Positions 24,345 through 33,573 are shown, counted from the stretch's first letter. The stretch: DNA of 64,000 bases from Pseudomonas lactis (GCF_001439845.1 NZ_JYLO01000010.1:281521-345520); one strand, 5' to 3'. The notes: generated by a model from the letters alone, not told the origin. A program made the numbers and translations.

Positions 24345-25112
24345 TCAGCCAAAGCGATAGATATCCATGCCCAGGGCGCCCAGTGTGAAGCCTTGGTGCG
24401 CCACGCTGAAATCTGCGCCCGCACCCCGCGCGAAGTACAACGGCAGCAGATGCTCATCGCTGGGATGGCTGCGCACGGCATGGGGCGCCTGGCGGCGATA
24501 GTCATGCAAGGCGGCGTCGTCATTGGCCGCCAGTCTGTCGACCACCCAGTTGCGAAACTCCAGCGCCCACGGTGTGATCGTTTCCGGCCCTGCGCGCCAA
24601 TCCAGTTCGCCCAGGTTATGGGTGATGCTGCCGGAGCCGATCAACAGCACACCCTGTTCACGCAGGCTGGCGAGTGCATGCCCCACGCGGGTCTGCAAGG
24701 CGGGGCCCATACGACTGGGCAAGGAGACTTGCACCACCGGGATGTCCGCTGCCGGGTACATCAGCGACAGCGGGACCCAGGTGCCATGGTCGAAGGGCCG
24801 ACGTTCATCAATGCTGGCAGCCAGACCGTCGGCGTGCAGCAATTCGACGATCTCACTGGCCAGTTGTGGGTCACCCGGCGCGGGGTATTGCACCGCAAAC
24901 AGCTCGCGCGGGAAGCCGCCGAAGTCGTGCCAGGTTTCGGGTGCAGTACTGCCGCTGACCAGCAGCTGCGGGCTTTCCCAATGCGCCGACACCACCACAA
25001 TGGCTTTGGGCCGTGGCAGCTCGGCAGCCAGACGCTGCAGCGCAGGGCCGCTGGCGCCGGGTTGCAAGGCCAGCATGGGCGAGCCGTGGGAGATAAACAG
25101 GCTGGGGAGCAT
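24345..25112 (-). CDS. Extradiol ring-cleavage dioxygenase, class III LigB/YgiD (DODA) family
   Basis: A 255-residue protein with the metal ligands of the DODA/YgiD family: His9 in ISHGSP, SAHWE (about residue 44), FDHGTWVPL (about 107) and GSGSITHNL (about 160), plus SDEHLLPLY near the C-terminus. YgiD of E. coli cleaves L-DOPA at the 4,5 position and uses zinc or iron. The natural substrate in Pseudomonas is not known. The gene starts 103 bp from the divergent tpm. Confidence 0.9.
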   Translation of the reverse strand: MLPSLFISHGSPMLALQPGASGPALQRLAAELPRPKAIVVVSAHWESPQLLVSGSTAPETWHDFGGFPRELFAVQYPAPGDPQLASEIVELLHADGLAASIDERRPFDHGTWVPLSLMYPAADIPVVQVSLPSRMGPALQTRVGHALASLREQGVLLIGSGSITHNLGELDWRAGPETITPWALEFRNWVVDRLAANDDAALHDYRRQAPHAVRSHPSDEHLLPLYFARGAGADFSVAHQGFTLGALGMDIYRFG

Positions 25113-25215
25113 GAGCAGGGTCCTGAGGGTTAAGATGGAGCCATCTTCAATCAGATCATCGATCTAAATCTAATATAAGTTTTAGCGCCTTTTGATCGAA
25201 TTTTCGGAGTGATTC

Positions 25216-25872
25216 ATGCAGCCTGAATTTTGGCAGGACCGCTGGGCGAGCAATCAGATTGGTTTCCACCAGCGCGAGGTCAATCCCTATTTGCAACGGC
25301 ACTGGCCCGTGCTGGGGCTGCCCGAGGGGGCAAAGGTGCTGGTGCCGTTGTGTGGCAAAAGCCTGGACTTGGTATGGCTCGAGAGCCAGGGGTACCCGGT
25401 CATGGGCGTGGAGCTATCGGAGCAGGCGGTGGAGGCGTTCTTCAGCGAGCAGGGGCTTGTGCCGCACGTCACTCAGAAGGGCGCCTTCAAGGTTTACCAG
25501 GCGGGCCAGATCGAACTGTGGTGTGGCGATTTCTTCAGTCTGGATGCTGAGGCAGTGGCCGGTTGCAGCGCCGTTTATGACCGCGCGGCATTAATTGCCT
25601 TACCGCCGCTGATGCGTGCGCAATACGCCGAGCACCTGAATGCCTTGCTGCCCTCAGGCTGCCAGGGGTTGCTGATTACTCTTGATTACGACCAAGCTCA
25701 GAAGGCCGGTCCGCCTTTTGCTGTTTCGAACGAGGAGGTGCAGATGCTGCTGGGGCCATATTGGATGTTGGAGCGGCTGGAGGAGCGGGACATCCTGGGG
25801 GAGAGCGGGAAGTTCCTGCAGGACGGTGTTACCCGCCTTGAAGAGCGTGCTTATCGGCTGACCCGGCGCTGA
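25216..25872 (+). CDS. tpm: Thiopurine S-methyltransferase
   Basis: A 218-residue SAM-dependent methyltransferase of the TPMT family. The N-terminus MQPEFWQDRWASNQIGFHQREVNPYL, the SAM motif KVLVPLCGKSLDLVWL and GVELSEQAVEAFF, then DRAALIALPP and LITLDYDQAQKAGPPF are family signatures. In Pseudomonas it methylates selenite, selenocysteine-derived and tellurite species as well as thiopurines. A REP pair with an unusual insertion follows it. Confidence 0.95.
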   Translation: MQPEFWQDRWASNQIGFHQREVNPYLQRHWPVLGLPEGAKVLVPLCGKSLDLVWLESQGYPVMGVELSEQAVEAFFSEQGLVPHVTQKGAFKVYQAGQIELWCGDFFSLDAEAVAGCSAVYDRAALIALPPLMRAQYAEHLNALLPSGCQGLLITLDYDQAQKAGPPFAVSNEEVQMLLGPYWMLERLEERDILGESGKFLQDGVTRLEERAYRLTRR

Positions 25873-25888
25873 AAGGGCTTTTGCTTTT

Positions 25889-26002
25889 GTAGGAGCGAGG
25901 GTGACGCCTAGTTCTTGCTCGCGAAAGACGTCAACGATAACGCGTGCTTGGTGAATGAACGCGGCGCCTGTTAGTTTTTCGCGAGCAAGCTCGCTCCTAC
26001 AG
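25889..26002. repeat. REP pair with a 15-bp insertion in the left arm
   Basis: The right arm is canonical (TCGCGAGCAAGCTCGCTCCT). The left arm reads TGTAGGAGCGAG, then about 15 bp (GGTGACGCCTAGTTC), then TTGCTCGCGAAA, so its small internal hairpin loop has been enlarged. Other family-A copies in the window have no such insert. Confidence 0.85.
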
Positions 26003-26026
26003 AGGAGGGTGAGAAATCAGCATGCA

Positions 26027-26054
26027 CAAAAAAGGGGCGATCATATCGCCCCTT
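26027..26054 (-). terminator. Rho-independent terminator of htpX
   Basis: On the minus strand AAGGGGCGAT-ATGA-TCGCCCCTTTTTT; stem of 9-10 bp with T-run, 18 bp past the htpX stop. Confidence 0.92.
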
Positions 26055-26071
26055 GTCGAGTCATCTGGCTA

Positions 26072-26959
26072 TCAGCCCCGGCGACGCAGTGCGTCAATCC
26101 GCTCTTCCAGCGGCGGGTGGCTCATGAACAAGCGAGCCAGGCCCTGCTTGATGCCGCCGTTGATGCCGAAGGCGGTCAGGCTGTCCGGCATATGCACCGG
26201 CAGGCCCTGTTCGGAGCGCAGGCGTTGCAGCGCGCCGATCATTGCGCTGGTGCCCGCCAGGCGTGCGCCGGCTTCATCTGCGCGGAACTCGCGTTTGCGC
26301 GAGAACCACATCACGATGGCGCTGGCCAGGAAGCCCAGGACCAACTCGGCGAAAATGGTCGCCACGAAGTAGGCAATGCCACGGCCTTCTTCGTTCTTGA
26401 AGATGACCTTGTCGACAAAGTTGCCGATGATCCGCGCAAAGAACATCACGAAGGTGTTCACCACGCCCTGTACCAGTGCCAGGGTGACCATGTCGCCGTT
26501 GGCTACGTGGCCGATCTCGTGGGCCAGCACCGCCTTGACTTCATCGGGCGAAAACCGCTCCAGCAGGCCCTGGCTCACGGCCACCAGCGCGTCGTTCTTG
26601 TTCCAGCCGGTGGCAAAGGCGTTGGCCTCATAAGCAGGAAAAATCCCCACTTCGGGCATTTTGATGCCTGCTTCTTGAGACAACTGCTCCACGGTTTGCA
26701 TCAGCCATTGTTCATGGCGAGTGCGGGGTTGAGTGATGATCTGGGTGCTGGTGCTCATCTTCGCCATCCACTTGGAGATGAACAGCGAGAACAGCGAACC
26801 GGCAAAACCAAAGACCGCACAGAAAATCAGCAGCTGATTGAGGTTCAGATCAACCCCATTGGCCGCCATGAACCCGTTGAAGCCAAAAAGGCTCAGGGTG
26901 ACGCTGGCAATCAGTACGACCGCCAGGTTAGTGGCCAAGAACAGCAGGATGCGCATCAT
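26072..26959 (-). CDS. htpX: Membrane zinc metalloprotease HtpX
   Basis: A 295-residue M48B protease. Two N-terminal transmembrane helices (3-25 and 41-62) precede the active-site motif HEIGH (His147, Glu148, His151), with the third ligand Glu in FRADEAGARLAG after two further hydrophobic helices. It degrades misfolded inner-membrane proteins together with FtsH. MMRILLFLATN start at 26959; the second Met at 26956 is equally possible. Confidence 0.96.
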   Translation of the reverse strand: MMRILLFLATNLAVVLIASVTLSLFGFNGFMAANGVDLNLNQLLIFCAVFGFAGSLFSLFISKWMAKMSTSTQIITQPRTRHEQWLMQTVEQLSQEAGIKMPEVGIFPAYEANAFATGWNKNDALVAVSQGLLERFSPDEVKAVLAHEIGHVANGDMVTLALVQGVVNTFVMFFARIIGNFVDKVIFKNEEGRGIAYFVATIFAELVLGFLASAIVMWFSRKREFRADEAGARLAGTSAMIGALQRLRSEQGLPVHMPDSLTAFGINGGIKQGLARLFMSHPPLEERIDALRRRG

Positions 26960-27223
26960 GGTTGTAGAATTCTCCTCATGCTTAATATGTCGCTCACTGC
27001 GGGGTATATAAGGTGCGGCATGGGGTGATTCAACCGGGGGACTATTTCAAACTGTGTCCTACACCTCGGGCGTAGGGCCTTGAAGGGATTTTCCCACCTG
27101 TATTGTCAGCCGTGATCGACCCGATGCTACCCCGTCGCCCCGTGATTATAGGGGGTACGTCATCGGCAGAGGCCAAATGAAGTACAACCGCAAGTAAGTG
27201 ACACAGAAGTGTTGCCAGATAAT
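26960..27223. other. Intergenic region htpX-alaA
   Basis: No gene seen. On the minus strand a CCCCCTATAATCACG segment (about 27141-27155) has a -10-like TATAAT in a C-rich context and could be the htpX promoter. A heat-shock (sigma-32) assignment could not be supported because no matching -35 was found. Confidence 0.35.
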
Positions 27224-27254
27224 CGCTGTACGACCCTTTGTGAGTCGTACAGCG
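27224..27254 (-). terminator. Inverted repeat / terminator downstream of alaA
   Basis: CGCTGTACGAC and GTCGTACAGCG form a perfect 11-bp stem with a 9-bp loop, 10 bp past the alaA stop. There is no strong T-run, so it may be a mRNA 3'-end stabiliser rather than a strict terminator. Confidence 0.6.
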
Positions 27255-27263
27255 TCAATTGCC

Positions 27264-28475
27264 TTACTGGCGATAGGACTTCAGGAAGTTGCCGATGCGA
27301 CCAATGGCCATTTCCAGGTCATCCACGCGTGGCAAGGTCACTACGCGAAAGTGATCCGGCCACGGCCAGTTGAAGGCGGTGCCTTGCACGACCAGCAGTT
27401 TTTCTGACAGCAGCAGGTCGAGCACGAACTTCTCATCGTTGAGGATCGGGCAGACTTTCGGGTCGATCCGCGGGAATGCATAGAGCGCACCCATGGGCTT
27501 CACACAGCTCACGCCTGGAATGGCATTGAGCAATTCCCAGGTGCGGTTACGCTGCTCCAGCAAGCGGCCTTGGGGCAGGATCAGGTCATTGATGCTCTGG
27601 TAACCGCCCAGGGCGGTCTGGATCGCGTGCTGGCTTGGCACGTTGGCGCACAGGCGCATGTTGGCCAGCATATCGATGCCTTCGATGTAGCTTTGCGCGT
27701 TGTGCTTGGGCCCGGAGATGGCGATCCAGCCGGAGCGGAAACCCGCCACGCGGTAGGACTTGGACAGGCCGTTGAAGGTCAGGCACAGCAGGTCCGGGGC
27801 CAGGGAGGCGGTGCAGATATGTACGGCGTCATCGTAGAGGATCTTGTCGTAGATCTCGTCGGAGAACACCACCAGGTTGTGCTGGCGCGCCAGCTCCAGC
27901 ATGCCCAGCAGCACTTCTTTGGAATAAACGGCGCCTGTCGGGTTGTTCGGGTTGATGATCACCAGGGCTTTGGTGTTGGGGGTGATCTTGGCCTTGATGT
28001 CGGCCAGGTCCGGGAACCAGTCGGCGCCTTCATCACACAGGTAATGCACCGGGTGGCCGCCCGCCAGGGTCACGGCGGCGGTCCATAGAGGGTAATCCGG
28101 GGCTGGCACCAAGACTTCATCGCCATTGTTGAGCAATGCCTGCATGGACATCACGATCAACTCGGACACGCCGTTGCCCAGGTAGATGTCCTCGATGCCG
28201 ACGCCTTCGACCTGCTTCTGCTGGTAGTACTGCATCACCGCCTTGCGCGCGCTGAACAGGCCCTTGGAGTCGCTGTAACCCTGGGCGGTCGGCAGGTTGC
28301 GGATCACATCCTGGAGAATTTCGTCCGGCGCTTCGAAACCAAACGGTGCCGGGTTGCCAATGTTCAGCTTGAGGATGCGATGGCCTTCCTCTTCCAGGCG
28401 TTTGGCGTGCTTGAGCACTGGGCCGCGAATGTCGTAGCAGACGTTGGCGAGCTTGTTCGATTTGCTGACCTGCAT
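27264..28475 (-). CDS. alaA: Glutamate-pyruvate aminotransferase AlaA-type (PLP fold type I)
   Basis: A 403-residue aminotransferase that aligns almost without gaps, from memory, to E. coli AlaA: LANVCYDIRGPVLKHAKRLEEEG, LKLNIGNPAPFGFEAPDEIL, INPNNPTGAVYSKE, FSDEIYDKILYD, FNGLSKSYRVAGFRSGW (PLP lysine near residue 240) and FNWPWPDHFRVVTLPR. It makes alanine from pyruvate and glutamate. ATG 28475 (MQVSKSNKLA) gives the family length. Divergent from msrB. Confidence 0.94.
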   Translation of the reverse strand: MQVSKSNKLANVCYDIRGPVLKHAKRLEEEGHRILKLNIGNPAPFGFEAPDEILQDVIRNLPTAQGYSDSKGLFSARKAVMQYYQQKQVEGVGIEDIYLGNGVSELIVMSMQALLNNGDEVLVPAPDYPLWTAAVTLAGGHPVHYLCDEGADWFPDLADIKAKITPNTKALVIINPNNPTGAVYSKEVLLGMLELARQHNLVVFSDEIYDKILYDDAVHICTASLAPDLLCLTFNGLSKSYRVAGFRSGWIAISGPKHNAQSYIEGIDMLANMRLCANVPSQHAIQTALGGYQSINDLILPQGRLLEQRNRTWELLNAIPGVSCVKPMGALYAFPRIDPKVCPILNDEKFVLDLLLSEKLLVVQGTAFNWPWPDHFRVVTLPRVDDLEMAIGRIGNFLKSYRQ

Positions 28476-28677
28476 GGCGATGTGATCCTGAAAATGAACG
28501 ATCCCGACGGCGTAGGCACTACCGTAGGGTGAAGCCTGCACGGCCCGCACCCATAAATACGTTTGAATGCCGGTGGCGCGGGTGCCAGACTGGCGTTTTG
28601 AAGAGGCGCAATCATACGTGCCGCCTGATCCATGGAAAAGACACAGATCAGGGTTTTTCAGTTGCCGAGGTGTACCG

Positions 28678-29070
28678 ATGGAAAAGTTGCAGAAAACTGT
28701 AGATGAATGGAAGGCGATGCTCGATCCGGAGCAGTACAACGTGTGCCGTCTCAAGGGTACCGAGCGACCGTTCAGCGGCAAGTACAACGCCACCAAGACC
28801 GACGGCGTCTACCACTGCATCTGCTGCAACGAGCCGCTGTTCGATTCCAAGGCCAAGTTTGATTCCGGCTGCGGTTGGCCCAGCTTCTATGAGCCGATTG
28901 CCGATAGCGCAATGGTCGAGATCCGCGACGTCAGTCACGGCATGATTCGCACCGAAGTCACTTGCGCCAAGTGTGACGCACACCTGGGGCATGTGTTCCC
29001 GGACGGTCCACCGCCGACGGGCCTGCGCTACTGCATCAACTCGGTATGCCTGGATCTGGTGCCGCGCTAG
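28678..29070 (+). CDS. msrB: Peptide-methionine (R)-S-oxide reductase MsrB
   Basis: A 130-residue zinc-type MsrB. Zinc ligands are Cys47/Cys50 (CICC) and Cys96/Cys99 (CAKC). The catalytic Cys119 lies in RYCINS, and Cys65 in SGCGWPSF is a likely resolving residue. It reduces Met-(R)-sulfoxide in proteins. Directly upstream of gpx and downstream (divergent) of alaA, in the same arrangement as PA2827 in P. aeruginosa (from memory). Confidence 0.96.
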   Translation: MEKLQKTVDEWKAMLDPEQYNVCRLKGTERPFSGKYNATKTDGVYHCICCNEPLFDSKAKFDSGCGWPSFYEPIADSAMVEIRDVSHGMIRTEVTCAKCDAHLGHVFPDGPPPTGLRYCINSVCLDLVPR

Positions 29071-29085
29071 GCTTGCATAGCCCCC

Positions 29086-29183
29086 GTAGGAGCGAGCTTG
29101 CTCGCGAAAAACGTCAACGATAACGCGGGGCGCCTGAATGAACGCGGCGTCTGGGAGTTTTTCGCGAGCAAGCTCGCTCCTAC
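29086..29183. repeat. REP pair (GTAGGAGCGAGCTTGCTCGC family)
   Basis: Inverted REP arms with the conserved spacer text AACGTCAACGATAACGCG, shared with the copies at 25889 and 44656. It separates msrB from gpx. Confidence 0.92.
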
Positions 29184-29222
29184 ACGAATAAGGTTCTTCT
29201 TTCGCTGACTTGAGGTATTGCC

Positions 29223-29708
29223 ATGAGCGACTCTCTGCTGAGCATCCCTTGCACCACCATCAAGGGTGAACAAAAAACCTTGGCCGATTTTGCCGGCAAG
29301 GCCATTCTGGTGGTCAACACCGCCAGCAAATGCGGCTTCACCCCGCAGTACAAGGGCCTTGAGCAGCTTTGGCAGCAATACAAGGACCAGGGCCTGGTAG
29401 TGCTCGGCTTTCCCTGCAACCAGTTCGGCAAGCAGGAGCCGGGCAACGAAGGTGCGATATCCGAGTTCTGCGAGCTGAACTTCGGCGTCAGTTTTCCGCT
29501 GTTCAAGAAAATCGACGTCAATGGCAGCGATGCCCACCCGCTGTTCGTGCAGTTGAAAAAACAGGCACCGGGTCTGCTGGGCTCCAAGAACATCAAGTGG
29601 AACTTCACCAAGTTTCTCATCGGCCGTGATGGCCTGCAGGTCAAGCGTTTTGCGCCAACCACCAAGCCCCAGGACTTGACCCAGGAGATCGAAGCCCTGC
29701 TCAAATGA
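29223..29708 (+). CDS. Glutathione peroxidase-family thiol peroxidase
   Basis: A 161-residue Gpx-like protein with Cys37 in NTASKCGFTPQY replacing selenocysteine, the Gln of FPCNQFGKQEPG and Trp/Asn of KWNFTKFLI completing the tetrad. A second Cys (Cys82 in EFCELNFGV, approximate) fits the thioredoxin-dependent Gpx mechanism. In P. aeruginosa the homologue PA2826 is regulated by the adjacent MarR protein OspR; no such gene is present here. Confidence 0.92.
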   Translation: MSDSLLSIPCTTIKGEQKTLADFAGKAILVVNTASKCGFTPQYKGLEQLWQQYKDQGLVVLGFPCNQFGKQEPGNEGAISEFCELNFGVSFPLFKKIDVNGSDAHPLFVQLKKQAPGLLGSKNIKWNFTKFLIGRDGLQVKRFAPTTKPQDLTQEIEALLK

Positions 29709-29729
29709 CCTACGCGGTGCGGGTACCCG

Positions 29730-32039
29730 TCAGAGGCTGGTGGTCTTCGGTACCCACAGTTCCAGCAAGGCGTTGAGTTCTTCCCGTCGAAACGGCTTGG
29801 CCAGGTAGTCGTTCATACCCGCCGCCCGGCAACGCTCGCGTTCTTCGGCCATCGCATTGGCGGTCAAGGCCACGATGGGCAAGTCCGGCCAACGCCCGCT
29901 GCGGCGAATTTGTCGGCTGGCCTCATAGCCATCCATCACGGGCATGTTGCAGTCCATCAACACCATATCGAAGCGCTGGTCCTCCAGCAGCTTGAGGGCT
30001 TCGCCACCGTGGGCCGCGACGATCACCTCGCACCCGAGCTTGCTGAGCATGCCCTTGGCCACCAGTTGGTTGACCGCGTTGTCCTCCACCAACAGGATGC
30101 GCGCACGGTGCGCAAGCGGTGCGGCCTCTATCTGTACCGGGTCGAGCACCAGTTGCGCGTCGCTGCGCAGGTTGCGTTGCAAGATCTGGTACAGCGCGTT
30201 ACGGCTCAACGGGCGTGCCTGTTGTTGTAGCGGCGCCAGGGCCGCGACTTCAGCGCTGGGCAAAAAGTTGCCGTAGGCGGTGACCAGCAGAATCGGCGCG
30301 CTGATGCCCGGGCGCAAGCGGAACAAGCACTCAGGGCAGTCGGTGATCAACAGGTCGGGCGCCAGCCCGCTCAAATCGTCGTCCTGGGAATAACAGCGCG
30401 GCGTCAGCCCCCAAGAGGGCAATAGCGTGGTGAGCAGCTCCGTCAGCCCGCCGCCGGCGTTGGTGATGGCGATCACCTCGCCGGTGAGCGGTGCATAGCG
30501 TGTGGCAGGCAAATGCGCCGGCAGCGGTAGATCGGCGCAGAACTGGCTGCCAAAGCCCACCTCCGAACTGATACTCAAGCGGCCTTGCATGGCTTCGCAC
30601 AGGTTATGGGTCAGTGCCAGGCCTAAACCCGTGCCGCCAAACTGACGGGTGATGCCAGCGCCGGCCTGGGTGAACGGCTGGAAAATTTTCACCTGGGCTT
30701 CCTGAGCGATGCCAATGCCGGTGTCGCACACTTCGATGCTGACCCGGCCTTCCAAGGCGCGCAGGCGCACATCGACGCGGCCGAAGCGGGTGAACTTCAA
30801 GGCATTGGAGAGCAAGTTGCTGACGATTTGCCGCACACGGGTCGGGTCACCGATCACCTGGGCGGGAAATTGCGGGTCGATCAGGCAGGTCAGCTCCACA
30901 CTCGGCGCAGCGTTTTGCGACAGCAGGTTGGCGGTGTCCTCCACCAGGGAGCCCAGGTCGAAGGGGATATGCTCCAGTTCCAACTGGCCGGCGTCGAATT
31001 TGGACAGGTCGAGAATATCGTTGAGCAACTCCACCAGCACTTTGCCTGAGTCATGGGCAATGGACAGTTGCTGGCGCTGTTCGGCGGTCAGCGGGCTGTC
31101 CAGTGACAGGGCAATCATGCCCAGCAGCCCGTTGAGTGGCGTGCGGATTTCATGGCTCATATTGGCCAGGAATGCCGCCCGCGCCTGGGCCATGCCCAGC
31201 GCCGTCATTTTCGCCGCCTCCAGCTCATCGTTGGACTGGCTCAAGCGTTGGTTGCTGGCCTTGAGTTCAAGGGTGCGCGCCGAAACGATATTCTCAAGTT
31301 GCCCAAGGTACTCCGTAAGGCGGTCTTCGGCGTGGCGCCGCTGCTGGATCTCGGTTTCCATGTTTTCGAATTGCTGGTTGGCGACGCTGACCAGCACGCC
31401 GATTTCATCGTGTTCATGCCCCGGTGGGCAATCCAGGCGCGCCTGTTTGCGTGTGCTCAGCTCGCGGATAATGCGCACCAGCGGTTGGGTGAGCATCACG
31501 TAGAACAGGCCGAGCAAAATCCCGGTGAGCAGCAGGCTGCGGGCGAAGCCGTTGAGCAGGGTGATTTCGGCGCGATGCAGGAAACGGCTGCCAAAGGCAT
31601 AGGTGTCGACGTCCAGGCGCAGCACACCGAGTGAGTCGTTGGGCATATGGCTGAGAAACAGCCGGTCTTCGAACTGGCGATTGGCGCCAAACAGAAAATC
31701 GCTGACGGGCCTATAGTTGCTTTCTTTGCGCGGGCGGTTGACGTCGGCCAGCACCACGCCATTGTTGTCGATCAACTGCGCGCGGATGATGGCAGGGGAG
31801 TGCAGCAGGCCCAGGGTCAGTTCCTGGGCGAGTTCGGCATCGATGTTGTAGGCGATGCGTGACGCCGGGTTGTGGCTGATTTCAATCAGTGAGCGTATTT
31901 CACGGTTGATGGATGCGTCTTCACTGGCATAATCAATGCCGATTTGGATCAGGCTGAGCAGGGTTCCCAAGACGAAACCGACCAGCACAGTCAATCTGGC
32001 TTGTTTATAAGACAAGCGGTGGGCGAACTTGATATCCAT
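29730..32039 (-). CDS. sagS: SagS-like hybrid sensor histidine kinase
   Basis: A 769-residue inner-membrane hybrid kinase. Two TM helices (about 15-36 and 160-185) flank a periplasmic sensor; a HAMP-like linker, a coiled coil (225-285) and the HisKA box NMSHEIRTPLNG follow, with His296. The HATPase_c domain has CDTGIG and GGTGLGLALT. A receiver-like segment (about 520-620) has lost the phospho-acceptor pattern. The C-terminal receiver has Asp696 in LMDCNMPVMDG. Domain order, sequence start and neighbours match SagS of P. aeruginosa, which steers the motile-to-sessile switch through HptB and BfiS. ATG 32039 chosen over GTG 32054. Confidence 0.9.
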   Translation of the reverse strand: MDIKFAHRLSYKQARLTVLVGFVLGTLLSLIQIGIDYASEDASINREIRSLIEISHNPASRIAYNIDAELAQELTLGLLHSPAIIRAQLIDNNGVVLADVNRPRKESNYRPVSDFLFGANRQFEDRLFLSHMPNDSLGVLRLDVDTYAFGSRFLHRAEITLLNGFARSLLLTGILLGLFYVMLTQPLVRIIRELSTRKQARLDCPPGHEHDEIGVLVSVANQQFENMETEIQQRRHAEDRLTEYLGQLENIVSARTLELKASNQRLSQSNDELEAAKMTALGMAQARAAFLANMSHEIRTPLNGLLGMIALSLDSPLTAEQRQQLSIAHDSGKVLVELLNDILDLSKFDAGQLELEHIPFDLGSLVEDTANLLSQNAAPSVELTCLIDPQFPAQVIGDPTRVRQIVSNLLSNALKFTRFGRVDVRLRALEGRVSIEVCDTGIGIAQEAQVKIFQPFTQAGAGITRQFGGTGLGLALTHNLCEAMQGRLSISSEVGFGSQFCADLPLPAHLPATRYAPLTGEVIAITNAGGGLTELLTTLLPSWGLTPRCYSQDDDLSGLAPDLLITDCPECLFRLRPGISAPILLVTAYGNFLPSAEVAALAPLQQQARPLSRNALYQILQRNLRSDAQLVLDPVQIEAAPLAHRARILLVEDNAVNQLVAKGMLSKLGCEVIVAAHGGEALKLLEDQRFDMVLMDCNMPVMDGYEASRQIRRSGRWPDLPIVALTANAMAEERERCRAAGMNDYLAKPFRREELNALLELWVPKTTSL

Positions 32040-32203
32040 CGAGTGTTGAACCACTTAGCGTTTCCCTTCGCCCGGCAAGCATAGCTGAACATCCACACGC
32101 TTTGGCTCGCCCGGCATGAATCGTTTTTTTGATGCAGCCCATGCAGTGTGCCGCAGGGTTGCCAATACGCCATCTTTTGCAAGAAGTTGCCAGAGGAATA
32201 GCT

Positions 32204-33094
32204 GTGGATTCTCGATTGAATGCCTTTCTTGAGCGCGCCGATGCGGTGCTGGCTCGCCTGGAACCGTTGTTACCCGCCCCGCGCCAAGCGATCGACTGGA
32301 GCCAATGCCTGGCCGCCCGTTGGCAGCGCGAAGGCCGCAGTGGCTTCCTGTTGCCGCTGGAAGTCAGCCTGGACATGCGCCTGTCGGACCTGATCGGTGT
32401 CGATAAACAACGCGAGCAACTGGCGCGCAACACCCAACAGTTCCTCGACGGTTTACCCGCCAACCATGCGCTGTTATGGGGTTCGCGTGGCACCGGCAAG
32501 TCTTCCATGGTTCGTGCCTTGCTTGCCCAGCACGCCAAGGCGGGCCTGCGTCTTATCGAGATCGAGCGTGACCACCTGGCGGACCTGCCGCGGGTGGTCG
32601 AGCAACTGCTCAAGCTCCCCCAACGCTTTATTCTGTTTTGCGATGACCTGTCGTTTGAGGCCGGCGAAGGCGACTATCGCGTGCTCAAGAGCGTGCTCGA
32701 TGGCTCCCTGGAACAGGCGCCGGAAAACGTGCTGCTGTATGCCACGTCCAACCGTCGCCACCTGGTGCCGGAAAACCAGAGCGACAATGACAACTGGAAG
32801 CGCGTGGATGGCGAATTGCACCCGAGCGAGGCGGTTGAAGACAAGATTGCCTTGTCGGATCGTTTTGGCCTGTGGCTGTCGTTCTACCCGTTTAGCCAGG
32901 AGCATTTCCTGGATGTGGTGGAGCACTGGATCGGCGAGTTGGCCAGCAAGGCCGGCTTGCAGTGGCAGCGCGATGAGCAGCTTGATGTCCTCGCGGTGCG
33001 TTGGGCCACTGGGCGGGGCAACCGCAATGGCCGGTGTGCCTATCAATTCGCCCGTTACTGGGTGGGTCTTAAATTGTTGGAACGTCAACCATGA
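32204..33094 (+). CDS. AAA-type ATPase, DUF815 family
   Basis: A 296-residue P-loop protein. Walker A is GSRGTGKSS, Walker B FILFCDDLSFE and the sensor segment LLYATSNRRHL; the family text GVDKQREQLARNTQQFLDGLPANHALLWG is typical of DUF815 ATPases of unknown function. GTG 32204 (VDSRLNAFLE) is preceded by AGAGGA at 6 bp and gives normal length. The stop overlaps the next gene's start (ATGA), so it is co-translated with the free methionine-(R)-sulfoxide reductase. Confidence 0.87.
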   Translation: MDSRLNAFLERADAVLARLEPLLPAPRQAIDWSQCLAARWQREGRSGFLLPLEVSLDMRLSDLIGVDKQREQLARNTQQFLDGLPANHALLWGSRGTGKSSMVRALLAQHAKAGLRLIEIERDHLADLPRVVEQLLKLPQRFILFCDDLSFEAGEGDYRVLKSVLDGSLEQAPENVLLYATSNRRHLVPENQSDNDNWKRVDGELHPSEAVEDKIALSDRFGLWLSFYPFSQEHFLDVVEHWIGELASKAGLQWQRDEQLDVLAVRWATGRGNRNGRCAYQFARYWVGLKLLERQP

Positions 33095-33573
33095 TCGATT
33101 TACAACAGGCCGGCAGCGGCCTTGATGGCTATGCCATGCTGTGCGCGCAACTGGAGTCGCTGTTGGCTGATGAGCGCGATTTTATTGCCAACAGTGCGCA
33201 GTTTTCCGCGTTCCTGTTCAACCAGTTGGATGACTTGAACTGGGCGGGCTTTTACCTCAATCGCAATGAAGAGTTGGTACTGGGGCCCTTCCAGGGGCAG
33301 ATCGCCTGTGTGCGCATTCCGTTTGGTCGTGGCGTGTGTGGTGCGGCTGCGGCAACGCGGCAAACCCAGCGCGTGGAGGATGTGCACGCGTTCCCAGGCC
33401 ATATCGCCTGTGACAGCGCTTCGAACAGTGAATTGGTAGTGCCCTTGGTCAAGGACGGTCGCCTGATTGGCGTTCTTGACCTCGACAGCCCATTGCTGGC
33501 CCGGTTCACCCCTCAGGACCAGGTGGGCATTGAGCGGCTGGCGGAGATTTTCCTGCGGTTGACCGACTGCTGA
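33091..33573 (+). CDS. Free methionine-(R)-sulfoxide reductase, GAF domain (YebR/MsrC-type)
   Basis: A 160-residue GAF protein with Cys73, Cys83 and Cys107. The spacing of 10 and 24 residues is exactly that of the catalytic Cys84/94/118 of E. coli fRMsr. The sequence NWAGFYLNRNEELVLGPFQG and HIACDSASNSELVVPL fits the family. It reduces free Met-R-O rather than protein-bound sulfoxide, complementing msrB 4 kb away. Overlaps the upstream AAA gene by ATGA. Confidence 0.93.
   Translation: MIDLQQAGSGLDGYAMLCAQLESLLADERDFIANSAQFSAFLFNQLDDLNWAGFYLNRNEELVLGPFQGQIACVRIPFGRGVCGAAAATRQTQRVEDVHAFPGHIACDSASNSELVVPLVKDGRLIGVLDLDSPLLARFTPQDQVGIERLAEIFLRLTDC

Noticed and set aside
25955..27028. Plus-strand open frame of 357 codons over htpX
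   Set aside because: Antisense shadow of htpX; it also runs through a REP pair and a terminator.
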